Source: Deltaproteobacteria bacterium
GTDB lineage: Bacteria; Myxococcota; Myxococcia; Myxococcales; SZAS-1
Reading direction: 5' to 3'
DNA: 64,000 nt
Assembly: GCA_018266075.1 (NCBI GenBank)
Contig: JAFEBB010000031.1
Location: forward strand, 1 to 64,000
The position numbers and the translations under genes are program-made. Positions 1 to 8,064 of this stretch are shown one piece after another. The number at the start of each line of letters is the position of its first letter. Within the stretch, counting starts at the first letter, position 1. Under the pieces are notes generated by a model. It saw only the letters and a list, made by a program, of their open reading frames with translations. It did no database searches and was not told the origin of the DNA.

Positions 1-156
1 GCTCTGTAGAGTGCCGCCCGACGGCTCCCCAGCTCTGTAGAGTGCCGCCCGACGGGCTCCCCAGCTCTGTAGAGTGCCGCCCGACGGCTCCCCAGCTCCG
101 TAGAGTGCCGCCCGAGGGCTCCCCAGCTCTGTAGAGTGCCGCCCGACGGCTCCCGA
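1..156. repeat. Five-copy 31-bp tandem repeat (minisatellite), open at the window edge
   Basis: Five head-to-tail copies begin at 1, 32, 64, 95 and 126. Each is 31 bp except the second, which is 32 bp because of one extra G. Copies differ by one to three bases. Each unit contains GCCG-CCCGA-CGGC, a short stem-loop; copy 4 has a changed base that weakens the stem. There are no spacers between units. The array probably continues upstream of the window. The unit length is not a multiple of three, so a repeated coding segment is unlikely. Confidence 0.9.
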
Positions 157-191
157 GCTCTTCAACCTGGAGCTGCCGATCATCGGGACGT

Positions 192-560
192 CTACGGCCG
201 CTGCGGCGCCGGGTCAGGCATCGGCCCTATGTGCGAGCCCTCTTCGAACGCCGTCTCCACGGAGCGCACCGTGTAGCCGGCGAACGCCAGGAACACCACG
301 CCCACCAGCGCAAACAGCATCGCCTCGTTCCACCTCGAGGACGAAGCGATCAGCTCTCGTCGCCGATCCATCTGGCCGAGCTGCGAATCGACGTACTGGC
401 CCGACAAGGTGTCGACGAACGAGCTTTGCGACGTCACGCTGCGCTTCTGTTCGTCCTCGGCCAGGACGGCCAGTCCCTGAGAGCGCACGTGGCAATAGCC
501 GCCCAGCGCCCCGGAACCCAGGGCGCCAACGAACAGGACGATGTGCCACTTGCCCCGCAT
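192..560 (-). CDS. Hypothetical small membrane protein with two hydrophobic segments
   Basis: This 122-residue protein has a hydrophobic N-terminus (about residues 6-24, rich in Gly/Ala/Val/Leu) and a second hydrophobic helix near residues 79-98 (motif LFALVGVVFLAFAGY). Between them lies a polar segment of about 55 residues that would be periplasmic or cytoplasmic depending on topology. An ATG at 558-560 is preceded by a purine-rich GCGAGG that can serve as a ribosome-binding site. I do not recognise a family. It is divergent from rlmE and lies beside the tandem-repeat array. Codon use is GC-rich like that of its neighbours. Confidence 0.6.
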   Translation of the reverse strand: MRGKWHIVLFVGALGSGALGGYCHVRSQGLAVLAEDEQKRSVTSQSSFVDTLSGQYVDSQLGQMDRRRELIASSSRWNEAMLFALVGVVFLAFAGYTVRSVETAFEEGSHIGPMPDPAPQRP

Positions 561-652
561 GAGAACGCCTCGCAGGACTCCAGGACCCGGCGATGGTAAT
601 TCTCGCTCCCGGCCACGGCAAGGTTGTGGCCCTCCGCCGACAACACCTGGAC

Positions 653-1261
653 ATGGCCAAGCCCTACGAACCCAAGGATCGCTTCTACTTGAAGGCCAAG
701 GCCCAGGGATTGCGGGCGAGGTCGGCGTTCAAAATTGAAGAGCTCGCCGATCGAATGGGCGTGGTGAAACCAGGAATCGCCGTGCTCGACCTGGGCGCGG
801 CGCCGGGCGGCTGGCTCCAGGTGCTGGCCAAGCTCGTGGGGCCGAGCGGGCTGGTCATCGGCGTGGATCTGGTCGAGATCAAGTCGCTCTCGCTGGCGCA
901 CGCCAAGACGCTCGTCGCCGACGTCACGGCCCCCGACTTCCCCCAGAAGCTCGCGGCCATCACCCCGCGGAAGCTAGACCTCGTCACCAGCGACATGGCG
1001 CCCAAGACCACCGGCATCCGCGCCACCGACGAAGCCCGCTCGCTCGAGCTCTGCGAGATCGCCCTGCGCTGTGCCGAGGCCCACCTGCGGCCCGGCGGCG
1101 CGTTCATCACCAAGGTCTTCATGGGTGGCGACTTCAAGCGCTACGAGACCCAGGTGCGAAAGCGCTTCGAGCAGGTGAAGGTGATGCGCCCCGAGGCCAC
1201 GCGCGACCGCTCGTTCGAGGTCTACATCACGGCCAAGGGCTTCCGTCCGCCCAGGCCGTAG
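653..1261 (+). CDS. rlmE: 23S rRNA (uridine-2'-O-)-methyltransferase RlmE (FtsJ/RrmJ)
   Basis: RlmE methylates the ribose of U2552 in the 23S rRNA A-loop using S-adenosylmethionine, a late step of 50S assembly. The SAM motif DLGAAPGGW is clear. The K-D-K-E catalytic tetrad of the family can be placed: Lys in RSAFKIEE, Asp in SDMAPKTTG, Lys in ITKVFMGG and Glu in SFEVYITAKGF. The open frame extends 20 codons upstream to 593, but family alignment favours the ATG at 653 (MAKPYEPKDRFY), giving 202 residues, close to the usual 200-210. It is convergent with the MshEN gene, with a 9-nt gap. Confidence 0.93.
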   Translation: MAKPYEPKDRFYLKAKAQGLRARSAFKIEELADRMGVVKPGIAVLDLGAAPGGWLQVLAKLVGPSGLVIGVDLVEIKSLSLAHAKTLVADVTAPDFPQKLAAITPRKLDLVTSDMAPKTTGIRATDEARSLELCEIALRCAEAHLRPGGAFITKVFMGGDFKRYETQVRKRFEQVKVMRPEATRDRSFEVYITAKGFRPPRP

Positions 1262-1270
1262 ATCCGACGC

Positions 1271-2044
1271 TCAGCGCTTGGCCAGCCGCGCCGCGAGCTC
1301 CTCCCGCGTGGCCAGGCCCTTCTCCAGCACCAACTCGACGACCGAGCGCAGCACCTCCTGCGTCCGCCGCAGCTCGTGCTCCGTGGCCTGAAGCTTCTCC
1401 ATGAGCAACGCGAGCTGAACCGCCGGATCGCGTTGGGCGGCCGGGAGGTTCGCGGGCGTGTTACCCACGGGGTCGTTCGCGGGGCTCAAGCTCTCGGCGA
1501 GCGACTCCAACTGCATCGCCGGAGTCGCCTCGGTGGGCCCGAAGGAGATCGCCTTGCGCTTGGCGACGGGCCGGTGGGCCGCGAGCGCGCCCAGGCCATT
1601 GCGAATCTCGGCTTCGGTGCAGACCACGGCGCGCACGGTGCAGCCGGCAGCGGCCGCGGCGCGAGAGAGCGCCTCGCGCTGACTCGGATCCGCGACGGCG
1701 ACCACCAGCACCTCGCCCGACTCCCTCAGCGCCAGCGGCAGCATCGCGAGCTCATCGCAAATTCGGGCGTCGAGCATCGCAAGCGCGCTCGGATCCGGAC
1801 GGATCTTCGCGAGCACCACCCGAGGGCAGCGAAAGGCCTTGGCGAGGACGTCGGCGAGCCGGTTGGCGTCGAGGATGCCCAGCTCCACCAGGTGCCTGCC
1901 CAGCCAGCCGCCGAGCTCGGCCTGTCGGGCCAGGGCGTTGCGGGCCTGGTTGCCGTCGATGGCGGCCTCGCGAATCAAGGCCTCTGCGAGGCGCAAGGCG
2001 CCGCCCGTCGTCGGACGCGAATTCATGGACTCGGCTGCAGCCAT
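1271..2044 (-). CDS. Stand-alone MshEN (GspE N-terminal-like) domain protein
   Basis: The 257-residue protein carries one MshEN / type II secretion GspE-N domain at about residues 17-140. The family pattern LGRHLVELGILD, then the helix NRLADVLAKAFRCPRV and a beta-rich second half are visible. No ATPase domain follows; instead there is a Pro-rich linker and a C-terminal coiled-coil helix (about 205-257). Some MshEN domains bind cyclic di-GMP, so this could be a ligand-responsive partner of a pilus or secretion ATPase, but that is inference. The first ATG is used here; an internal Met at residue 7 is an alternative start. Many soluble MshEN proteins of unknown role occur in myxobacteria. Confidence 0.75.
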   Translation of the reverse strand: MAAAESMNSRPTTGGALRLAEALIREAAIDGNQARNALARQAELGGWLGRHLVELGILDANRLADVLAKAFRCPRVVLAKIRPDPSALAMLDARICDELAMLPLALRESGEVLVVAVADPSQREALSRAAAAAGCTVRAVVCTEAEIRNGLGALAAHRPVAKRKAISFGPTEATPAMQLESLAESLSPANDPVGNTPANLPAAQRDPAVQLALLMEKLQATEHELRRTQEVLRSVVELVLEKGLATREELAARLAKR

Positions 2045-2131
2045 CTGTGGCTCCCAGGTGTTCGTAGCTTCGAACGCACCAGGGGTTCAAAAATTCTGAG
2101 TCGACGCAGGTGATCCCGATCACGCCGCGGA

Positions 2132-2599
2132 TCAGCGGAAGCCGTTGCGCTTGCCGTAGGCGAGCAGCGCTTCGCGCTGCGCCGCGGACTCCACGCACAT
2201 CGGGCTGCGCTTGCGTCGAACTTCCACGATCGCCGCGGCCGGATCCATCCCGCTCGCGACGAGGTAGGCGCAGGCGACGGTGGCCGAGCGGCCAATGCCG
2301 GCGAAGCAGTGCACCAGCACGCCCAGCCCGTCGTTGCGAGCCTTCTGGATGAACGCCACGCCTTCGTCGAGCTGCTCGGGCGACGGCGCGTCGTAGTCGG
2401 ACACGGGCAGGTGCAGCGCGCGCAGGCCGCAGTCGGCGAGCGGCTCGGCGTCGAGCGGCGCTTCGCACACGGTGACCACCGCGCCGATGCCTTCGTTCTT
2501 CAGCCGCGGGAGCACGTCGTCCAGCTCGCCGGCGCGGGCGGGGTGCTCGCCCACGAAGAGGCCGTCGGCCACCGCGTGGTAGCTGATTGCGCGCGCCAT
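2132..2599 (-). CDS. Dual-specificity protein phosphatase
   Basis: This is a compact (155-residue) cysteine phosphatase. The P-loop signature HCFAGIGRSAT matches HCx5R(S/T), giving the catalytic Cys and Arg. The general-acid Asp is likely in HLPVSDYDAP, about 30 residues upstream of the P-loop. It would hydrolyse phosphotyrosine, phosphoserine or a small phosphorylated substrate in the cytoplasm. Its ATG overlaps the stop of the MiaE-like gene by one base (TGATG), so it is the last gene of a GNAT-MiaE-phosphatase operon and is probably translationally coupled. The substrate is not predictable. Confidence 0.85.
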   Translation of the reverse strand: MARAISYHAVADGLFVGEHPARAGELDDVLPRLKNEGIGAVVTVCEAPLDAEPLADCGLRALHLPVSDYDAPSPEQLDEGVAFIQKARNDGLGVLVHCFAGIGRSATVACAYLVASGMDPAAAIVEVRRKRSPMCVESAAQREALLAYGKRNGFR

Positions 2600-3168
2600 C
2601 AGTGCACCGCCGCCCGGATGGGGAGCTCGCGGATCAGCTTGGCCTCGAGGTCGAGCAGCTCGGACAGCCGCGCATCGGCTTCTTCCGGCGACGCGCGCTG
2701 GGCGAGCTTGACAAAAAGGTTACCGTGCCCGGCCTCGGCCAGGGCCAGCTCGCGATAGAACGTCTGCAGCTCCGGGTCCGGCAGGTTCTCCGAGAGCAGC
2801 CGCAGCCGCTCCTCCGACCGCGCCTCGATCAGCGCCGACACCAGCAGCAGATCCACCATCCGCCCGGGGTGGCTGGTCCGCACGTGCGTGTAGAGCGCCT
2901 TGGCGTACGGGTCGCCCTCGTCGCGGCCGAGGGCGATCCCGCGCTTCTCCAGCAGCTGGACCACCTGCGAGAGGTGCTGCGCCTCCTCGCGCGCCAGCGC
3001 GGCCATCGCGCGCGGCAAGCCAGGCAATTGCGGATACGACGTGAGCAGCGAGAGCGCGTGGGCGGCGGCCTTCTTCTCGCAGTGGGCGTGATCCTGCAGG
3101 ACCTCGTCGAAGCGCTCGACGGCCAGACGGATCCACGCCGGATCCGTCTGCTGGCGCAGGGTGATCAC
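2599..3168 (-). CDS. miaE: MiaE-like diiron tRNA hydroxylase
   Basis: The family hydroxylates 2-methylthio-N6-isopentenyladenosine at position 37 of tRNAs. This 189-residue helical protein shows carboxylate/His ligand motifs expected of the diiron ferritin-like fold: CEKKAAAH, EEAQH, EARSEER and AEAGHGN. The start is taken as the GTG at 3168, which overlaps the stop of the upstream GNAT gene (GTGA). A longer frame to 4263 exists, but that extension only runs antiphase through the GNAT gene. The assignment to MiaE rather than another ferritin-like hydroxylase is likely but not certain. No miaA or miaB is in the window. Confidence 0.82.
   Translation of the reverse strand: MITLRQQTDPAWIRLAVERFDEVLQDHAHCEKKAAAHALSLLTSYPQLPGLPRAMAALAREEAQHLSQVVQLLEKRGIALGRDEGDPYAKALYTHVRTSHPGRMVDLLLVSALIEARSEERLRLLSENLPDPELQTFYRELALAEAGHGNLFVKLAQRASPEEADARLSELLDLEAKLIRELPIRAAVH
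2709..2722. other. Weak WAAC-N6-GTTW palindrome (TGAC AAAAAG GTTA)
   Basis: One arm differs from the consensus by one base. It lies within the miaE-like gene in the AAC/CTT/TTT/GTC codon stretch (residues GNLFVK on the minus strand). The six-base spacer is nearly all A, unlike the GC-rich surroundings. Confidence 0.4.
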
Positions 3169-4127
3169 GGCTGGGCCACGACCAGGCGCTGGCTGCGCAC
3201 GGGCACGAAGCCCACCTTGCGGCAGACGCGGGAGAGCACCGGATCCTTCTCGTCGTAGCGCAGGGTGAGCCGCGGGATGGCCGAGAGCTGCTGCCGGCAC
3301 ACCTGGCCCAGCGCCAGCGTGCCCAGGCCCTTCTTGCGCATCTCCGGCACCAGGTACGGGTTCTCGAGCTCGGCGCCGTAGCGGCTGCGCGCGCCCATGT
3401 CGACCTTGAACACGACCTTGTTCTCGTGGGTCATCACCCAGGTGCGGCCGGCCTTCACCCGGGCGGCCACGCGCTCGCGGAAGAGCTCGCCTTCCTCTGC
3501 CACCGGATCCAGCTCGAGCGATTCCTTCACGGCAGCGGCGGCGAGCGGAACGAGCTCGTCCACGTCGCGGGTCTCCGCGGGGCGGAGCTGCGGCGCCACG
3601 AACGGGCCCATGTCGTCGGCGGAGACGGAGCAGAGCCGCTGCGAGCGGTCGATGACGATGTGCATGGCGCCGAAGGCCCGCACCACCGCGTCCACCGCGA
3701 GCTTCTCGCCCACCGCCGAGCGCAGGTGCAGGCCCTGCTCGGCGAGGTGCCGCGCCAGCTCGCCCGTCGCCATGGGATCGCCTGCGGGGATGAGCAGGTT
3801 GCCGTCGCCGCCCACGAAGAGCACGGCCTTGAAGCCCCCGCCGTCGGCCACGCCCAGGAACTTGAACGGCGGCGCGCCTGGCTTGCCCAGCCCGTACTCC
3901 TCGAGCAGGGCCAGCAAGAGCATGTTCTGGACGGGATCCTTGGCGAGCAGCGCGCGCAGCGCCTCCAGCCGTTCCCCGGTGACCAGGTCGATGGCGCCCA
4001 CGGATGGTCGGTCGCGATGGCGCCAGCTTGTTGGGCTCGCCAGCCGAACGGCGAGCGGCTCGACGGGGGGCGAATTCCCGAGCGAGCGTGGAGGGCAGTC
4101 GTATCGCGGCCTTGGGGCCTCGGGCAA
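3165..4127 (-). CDS. GNAT-family N-acetyltransferase (two-domain)
   Basis: The protein has up to 320 residues. The C-terminal 130 residues have the GNAT pattern: an acidic strand region, then NPYLVPEMRKKGLGTLALG, which resembles the acetyl-CoA pyrophosphate-binding R/Q-x-x-G-x-G/A loop, and a final strand-turn YDEKDPVLSRVCRKVGF. The N-terminal half (about residues 45-170) resembles the DUF4081/GNAT-like accessory domain found in such two-domain acetyltransferases. The first roughly 40 residues are low complexity, and a GTG inside (VGAIDLVTG) may be the real start. It is the first gene of an operon with the miaE-like and phosphatase genes. The substrate is unknown. Confidence 0.72.
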   Translation of the reverse strand: MPEAPRPRYDCPPRSLGNSPPVEPLAVRLASPTSWRHRDRPSVGAIDLVTGERLEALRALLAKDPVQNMLLLALLEEYGLGKPGAPPFKFLGVADGGGFKAVLFVGGDGNLLIPAGDPMATGELARHLAEQGLHLRSAVGEKLAVDAVVRAFGAMHIVIDRSQRLCSVSADDMGPFVAPQLRPAETRDVDELVPLAAAAVKESLELDPVAEEGELFRERVAARVKAGRTWVMTHENKVVFKVDMGARSRYGAELENPYLVPEMRKKGLGTLALGQVCRQQLSAIPRLTLRYDEKDPVLSRVCRKVGFVPVRSQRLVVAQP

Positions 4128-4299
4128 GCTCGCTAGCCATCGCCTCGCCCGGCCGGACCTTTGACAAGCGGCACGCGGCTGCGGTCTGCTTTGGGTAAGG
4201 GCTCACGGCGCGTCGATTTGGTGGCGAACCGGGCGGGTCTGGCGCAGGGAATCGGGAGCCCATCGGGCCGGGTTGCAGTTCCCGATTGAGGAGGCATCC

Positions 4300-4419
4300 G
4301 TGATCTGGGTACCCGTGCTTGTCGCTGGTGTGGTGGTGGTGGCCGCGGCCAAGGAATTGGCCAAGGCGCTCGACGCCCGCCGTCCCAAGCCCGTGCCTGT
4401 GAAGGTGCCCGCCAAGTAG
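4300..4419 (+). CDS. 39-residue single-pass membrane peptide
   Basis: This short gene starts at a GTG preceded by a near-perfect Shine-Dalgarno, GAGGAGG with a 5-nt spacer. The peptide begins MIWVPVLVAGVVVVAAAKEL and ends in a basic, Pro-rich tail (RRPKPVPVKVPAK). Residues 3-17 form one transmembrane helix, so the tail would face the cytoplasm or form a short anchor. It is convergent with gluQ, 11 nt away. The strong ribosome-binding site and GC3-rich codons support translation. No family is recognised. Confidence 0.6.
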   Translation: MIWVPVLVAGVVVVAAAKELAKALDARRPKPVPVKVPAK

Positions 4420-4430
4420 GCGGTCGCCGG

Positions 4431-5363
4431 TTAGCTTGAGGTCGCGCCGTCCGGGTGCCAGCGGACGGGGCCGCGGACCACCTGATCGATCCGGAAGCTG
4501 GCAGGCTCTCCGCTCACGCCGCTCATCGCGCAGAGCTCGCGCCGGATCCGACTCGGATCCGCGCCCTGATCCAACATCGCGCTCACGCTCACCGGGCCGT
4601 CGCGCTTGCTGAGGCGCTCGCCCGTGGGACCGACGACCAGCCCCACGTGCGCGAACTCCGGTGGCGCGGCGCCGAGGGCGCGGTAGAGCTGGATTTGCCT
4701 CGGCGCGGAGGCGAGCAGGTCATCGCCGCGGAGCACGTGGGTGATGCCCATGGCCGCGTCGTCGACGACGACGGCGAGCTGGTACGCAAACACCCCGTCC
4801 GCGCGCTGGACCACGAAGTCGCCCACGACCTCGTCCACGTTCTGCACATATCGGCCCGCGAGCAGATCCACGAACTCGACCTCGCCCGGCTCTACGCGAA
4901 AGCGAAGGGACGGCTTGCGGCCTGAGGCTTCGCGCTCCTTGCGCTCCGCCTCGCTCAGGTCGCGGCAGGTGCCGGGATAGCGCGGACCCTCGTCGCCGGC
5001 GTGGGGCGCGTGCGCGATCCGGGCGATCTCCGCGCGCGAGCAGTAGCAGGGGTAGATGCGGCCAGCTGCGCGCAGCTTGGCGATGGCATCGCGATATATC
5101 TCGAGTCGCTCGCTCTGGACGTACGGCGCGAACGGACCGCCCACATCCGGGCCCTCGTCCCAGTCGATGCCCAGCGCCTTCAAGGCGTGGAGCTGGCGCT
5201 CCATCGAGCCCTTCACGGCGCGGGCCGGATCCAGATCCTCCACGCGCATCACGAACTTGCCGCCGAGGGCGCGCACCTGGAGCCACGCCAGCAGGGCGGT
5301 GCGGGCGTTGCCCACGTGCAGCTCGCCGGTCGGGCTCGGTGCGAAACGTCCCCGGACGTCCAT
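4431..5363 (-). CDS. gluQ: Glutamyl-Q tRNA(Asp) synthetase
   Basis: GluQRS is a truncated GluRS paralog that attaches glutamate to the queuosine base in the anticodon of tRNA(Asp). At 310 residues it lacks the anticodon-binding domain, as expected. The class I signature HVGNAR follows PSPTGEL, and the KMSKS equivalent is GERLSKRDGP. A zinc-binding set is visible as CYCSR followed by YPGTCRDL. The start ATG (MDVRGRFAPSPTG) matches the family. It lies 4 nt downstream of the PEGA-protein stop, so the two are probably cotranscribed. A GATATATC palindrome sits within it at 5093. Confidence 0.93.
   Translation of the reverse strand: MDVRGRFAPSPTGELHVGNARTALLAWLQVRALGGKFVMRVEDLDPARAVKGSMERQLHALKALGIDWDEGPDVGGPFAPYVQSERLEIYRDAIAKLRAAGRIYPCYCSRAEIARIAHAPHAGDEGPRYPGTCRDLSEAERKEREASGRKPSLRFRVEPGEVEFVDLLAGRYVQNVDEVVGDFVVQRADGVFAYQLAVVVDDAAMGITHVLRGDDLLASAPRQIQLYRALGAAPPEFAHVGLVVGPTGERLSKRDGPVSVSAMLDQGADPSRIRRELCAMSGVSGEPASFRIDQVVRGPVRWHPDGATSS
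5093..5100. other. GATATATC palindrome
   Basis: This exact 8-bp palindrome lies inside gluQ. It is read on the minus strand as GAG ATA TAT CGC (residues EIYR) and so uses the rare Ile codon ATA. Confidence 0.7.
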
Positions 5364-5367
5364 GGCG

Positions 5368-6582
5368 CTACTGCTGCTTCGTCACCGGCCCCTTGCGCGC
5401 GCCCACCACCCTGCGCGGCCCGTTGTCCTTCTTGGGCTGGGCCTCGTCGGTGCCGGCGGCGGGGAAGCGGAACTCGCTGGTGTCCACGAGCTCGGCGCTG
5501 GCGGTGTCGCTCACCTTGAGCGGCACCTTGGCGGCCGCGCCCAGCGTGGCCGACCCTGCGCGCCCGGCCACGTCGCCCGCGACCTTCGCGAGCTCCTGCC
5601 CTGCGGTGAGCAGGTCGGGGTCGAACTTCACCTTGGGCAGCCGCGCGAAGCCGTTGGCCTTGGGCGCGTAGACGAAGCTGTCCAGCACCAGGTCGGAGCC
5701 CTCCACGTGCAGGCCGCCGAAGACGAGCCACTGCGCGTCGAGGCCCGCGGCCGCGTCCTTCATCGACGCCACCGACGCCTGGGTGAGCGCGTTCGCGGCG
5801 AGCTGGGCCACCAGCGGCGAAGCGGGGCCCTTGGCCAGCGCGGCGCCGGTGACCTCGGCCGTGGCGCCCGCCTTCACCTCGACCACGCCGCCCACCGAGC
5901 CGCCGCTGGGCAGATCCACGCGCCAGAGGTGCGCCCCGGGCGGCAGCTCGCGGACGAGCACCGGCGTGCGGCCGGCGTCGAGGCCGTCGATCTTCGCGGA
6001 CGCGCCGGGCGGAATGGAGCCGATCTTCAGCTTGGCCTTCTCGGCGCCCAGCACCTTCGACTCAGCGTCCTTGGCGAGCGCGGCGAAGAGCGGCGAGGTG
6101 CGCGTCTCCGCAAAGTCCTTGTTCGGGTGCAGCGCCTCGGCGCGCTGGAGCTCGAGCTGGCCCGCGGCGTCGTCGCCCGACTGGTAGAGCGCGCGGGAGA
6201 GCGCGGCGTGGGCGTCGGCGAGCGGCTCGGCGTCATCCATGGCTGCGGCGCCGGCGGCGAGCTCCTCGAGCACCTGCTGCAGCTTGACCTTGGCGGCGAA
6301 GGGCTGGCCGGCGTCGAGATCCTTGCGCGCGTCGGCGGAGAGCGCCTGGGCCTTCTTGAGGTGCGCCGCGGGATCGTCGGCCTCACCGGCGCCGGCGAGC
6401 TTCACCGCCAGGCCGTCGTGCGACTTGAGCGTGGTGGCCAGGACGTCGGCGGCCTTGGCGCCGGCGTTGTTGGGCACGTCGCCGCCCAGAGGAGCGAAGG
6501 GCACCACCACCACCTTGGCCGGCTCGTCGGCCAGGGCCGCGGCGGGAGCGAGGAGCAGCAGCGCGGAGAGGAGCGTCTTCAT
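5368..6582 (-). CDS. Secreted PEGA-domain protein
   Basis: This 404-residue protein begins with a Sec signal peptide (MKTLLSALLLLAPAAALA, cleavage near residue 19). The first 170 residues are helical and TPR-like (AHAALSRALYQSGDDAAGQ). A PEGA domain follows at about 187-240 (KIGSIPPGASAKIDG, GRTPVLVRELPPGAHLW). The C-terminal part looks like a surface or periplasmic domain rich in Ala/Lys. PEGA proteins in myxobacteria often act in envelope assembly or as signalling add-ons; the role here is unknown. It is the first gene of a two-gene unit with gluQ and divergent from the ligase gene. Confidence 0.75.
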   Translation of the reverse strand: MKTLLSALLLLAPAAALADEPAKVVVVPFAPLGGDVPNNAGAKAADVLATTLKSHDGLAVKLAGAGEADDPAAHLKKAQALSADARKDLDAGQPFAAKVKLQQVLEELAAGAAAMDDAEPLADAHAALSRALYQSGDDAAGQLELQRAEALHPNKDFAETRTSPLFAALAKDAESKVLGAEKAKLKIGSIPPGASAKIDGLDAGRTPVLVRELPPGAHLWRVDLPSGGSVGGVVEVKAGATAEVTGAALAKGPASPLVAQLAANALTQASVASMKDAAAGLDAQWLVFGGLHVEGSDLVLDSFVYAPKANGFARLPKVKFDPDLLTAGQELAKVAGDVAGRAGSATLGAAAKVPLKVSDTASAELVDTSEFRFPAAGTDEAQPKKDNGPRRVVGARKGPVTKQQ

Positions 6583-6657
6583 GAGCGTTTTAAACCACAG
6601 CGTCGCCGCTGCTGCCAGTGAGGGATCCGCTCGGATCTCGTACGCTCGGGCGGGTGA

Positions 6658-6683
6658 CTGGTGGCTGGTGGCTGGTGGCTGGT
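6658..6683. repeat. GGTGGCT tandem in an intergenic region (dispersed repeat family, copy 1)
   Basis: Three to four direct copies of GGTGGCT lie between the divergent PEGA and ligase genes. Related sequences occur in intergenic DNA at 20964-20999 and 62053-62074. Confidence 0.65.
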
Positions 6684-6765
6684 CTCGAGCCCACCGCAGT
6701 CACGTTGGAAACAGAGCCGCGCGGGCGTTAGCGTTCGGGTTCGATACCCCGTCCAGGACTCGAAG

Positions 6766-8064
6766 ATGCCGGAGACCTACCCCGCGGCCCACCTGCGCGA
6801 GCTCGAGCAAGCGCTCGACGACGCGCTCGCCAGCGTGCCGTTCTACGCCAAGTGGAAGCCGCGTGACGTCGGAGCGAGCGCCGGCCCGCTCGCTCGCCTG
6901 CGAAACATGCCCACGCTCACCCGGCGCGAGCTGCGCGCGGGCTTTCCTCGGCTCTTCACGCCCGGTGGCAAGGATCTGAAGAACGCGCTCGACGCGGGTG
7001 AGGTCGAGCTCGTGGCCACCAGCGGCACCACCGACGACCGCGTGCAGGTCATCTGGTGGCAGCCCTGGTGGGACGAGCAGGAGAAGGCGCAGTACCTCAC
7101 CGGAAATCCCCTGCCGCAAGGCATCTGGGGCCGCGGGTTCAAGGAAGCGGTGCTCACCACGCCGGTGTGCTCCGCGGGCGTGTGCCACATCGGCGATATG
7201 CCCATGAAGGACCGCATCTGGGAGCGGATGCTCTTCCTCAACCAAAAGGCGGATCCGGCGCACTGGAGCAAGGCCGATCTCGACCGAATGGTGCAAGAGC
7301 TCGCCGAGTACGCGCCCGAGGCCATCGAGGCGGATCCGGCGTACCTCGCGGCGCTGGCGCGTCACGCGGTGACGAACGGAATCACGCTGCACAGGCCGCG
7401 CTACATCGGGCTCACCTACGAGTTCATCTCGCGGACGCACCTGCACGCGATTCATCAAGCGTTCGGCGATACGCCGATCATCAACTCCTACGGCTCGACG
7501 GAAGCCGGCTGCCTCCACCTCAACTGCGAGCACGGTCGGCTTCACCCGAACCTGCACTTCACGCACGCCGACGTGATTCCCCTCAAGCCCCAGCACGGCG
7601 GCCCCACGCGCGGACGCCTCGTGGCGAGCGTGCTCAAGAACCCGTGGCTCAAGCTCCTGCGCTACGAGACCGGCGATCTGGTGCGGCTCGCGAGCGATGC
7701 GTGTCCGTGCGGGCGCGAAGGCGAGTCGCTCTTGAAGATCGAGGGCCGGCTCAAGGACGTGACGTTCAAGAAGGACGGCGCGCTGGTGACCGTGGAAGAC
7801 GTCGACGCTGCCCTGGGCGAGCTCGCGCCGCGCGGACTCGAGCAGTACCAGCTCGTGCAAGAGGCCGCGGATCGCTACCTGGTGCGCTACGTGGGCGAGA
7901 GCGCGCTCGAAGGCGAACTGCGCGAGCGCGCGCGGGCGCTCTACGGCGGCGAGGTCGCGGTGCAGCGCGAGACGACCATCGCGCCCGAGCCGAGCGGCAA
8001 GTATCGACTGGCGAAGACCGAGCTCAAGTTCGATCCGACGTCGCTCTTCGTGGAGACGGCGTGA
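6766..8064 (+). CDS. PaaK-like adenylate-forming ligase
   Basis: This 432-residue enzyme belongs to the phenylacetate-CoA ligase (PaaK)-like branch of adenylate-forming enzymes. Visible motifs are LVATSGTTDDRVQ (the nucleotide-phosphate loop), NSYGSTEAG (A5), YETGDLVRLASDACPCG (A7 region with the paired Cys typical of this group), EGRLKDVTFKKDG (A8) and a C-terminal Lys in KYRLAKTELKF (A10). The ATG at 6766 is chosen over an upstream in-frame start at 6661, which would translate the intergenic repeat. Its TGA overlaps the ATG of the cysteine desulfurase. The acid substrate is not predictable. It may make an acyl-AMP or acyl-CoA. Confidence 0.8.
   Translation: MPETYPAAHLRELEQALDDALASVPFYAKWKPRDVGASAGPLARLRNMPTLTRRELRAGFPRLFTPGGKDLKNALDAGEVELVATSGTTDDRVQVIWWQPWWDEQEKAQYLTGNPLPQGIWGRGFKEAVLTTPVCSAGVCHIGDMPMKDRIWERMLFLNQKADPAHWSKADLDRMVQELAEYAPEAIEADPAYLAALARHAVTNGITLHRPRYIGLTYEFISRTHLHAIHQAFGDTPIINSYGSTEAGCLHLNCEHGRLHPNLHFTHADVIPLKPQHGGPTRGRLVASVLKNPWLKLLRYETGDLVRLASDACPCGREGESLLKIEGRLKDVTFKKDGALVTVEDVDAALGELAPRGLEQYQLVQEAADRYLVRYVGESALEGELRERARALYGGEVAVQRETTIAPEPSGKYRLAKTELKFDPTSLFVETA

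Noticed and set aside
1-156. A CRISPR array
   Set aside because: The repeats are directly adjacent with no unique spacers, and no cas gene is near.
2599-4263. A 554-residue frame upstream of the miaE-like gene
   Set aside because: The upstream part overlaps the GNAT gene in another frame and is Arg/Ala/Gly-rich nonsense. The GTG at 3168 gives a normal-length enzyme coupled to GNAT.
6730-6765. A tRNA-like T-arm (GGGTTCGATACCCC)
   Set aside because: No acceptor, D-arm or anticodon arm could be folded around it, and no CCA end is present. It lies in the leader of the ligase gene.
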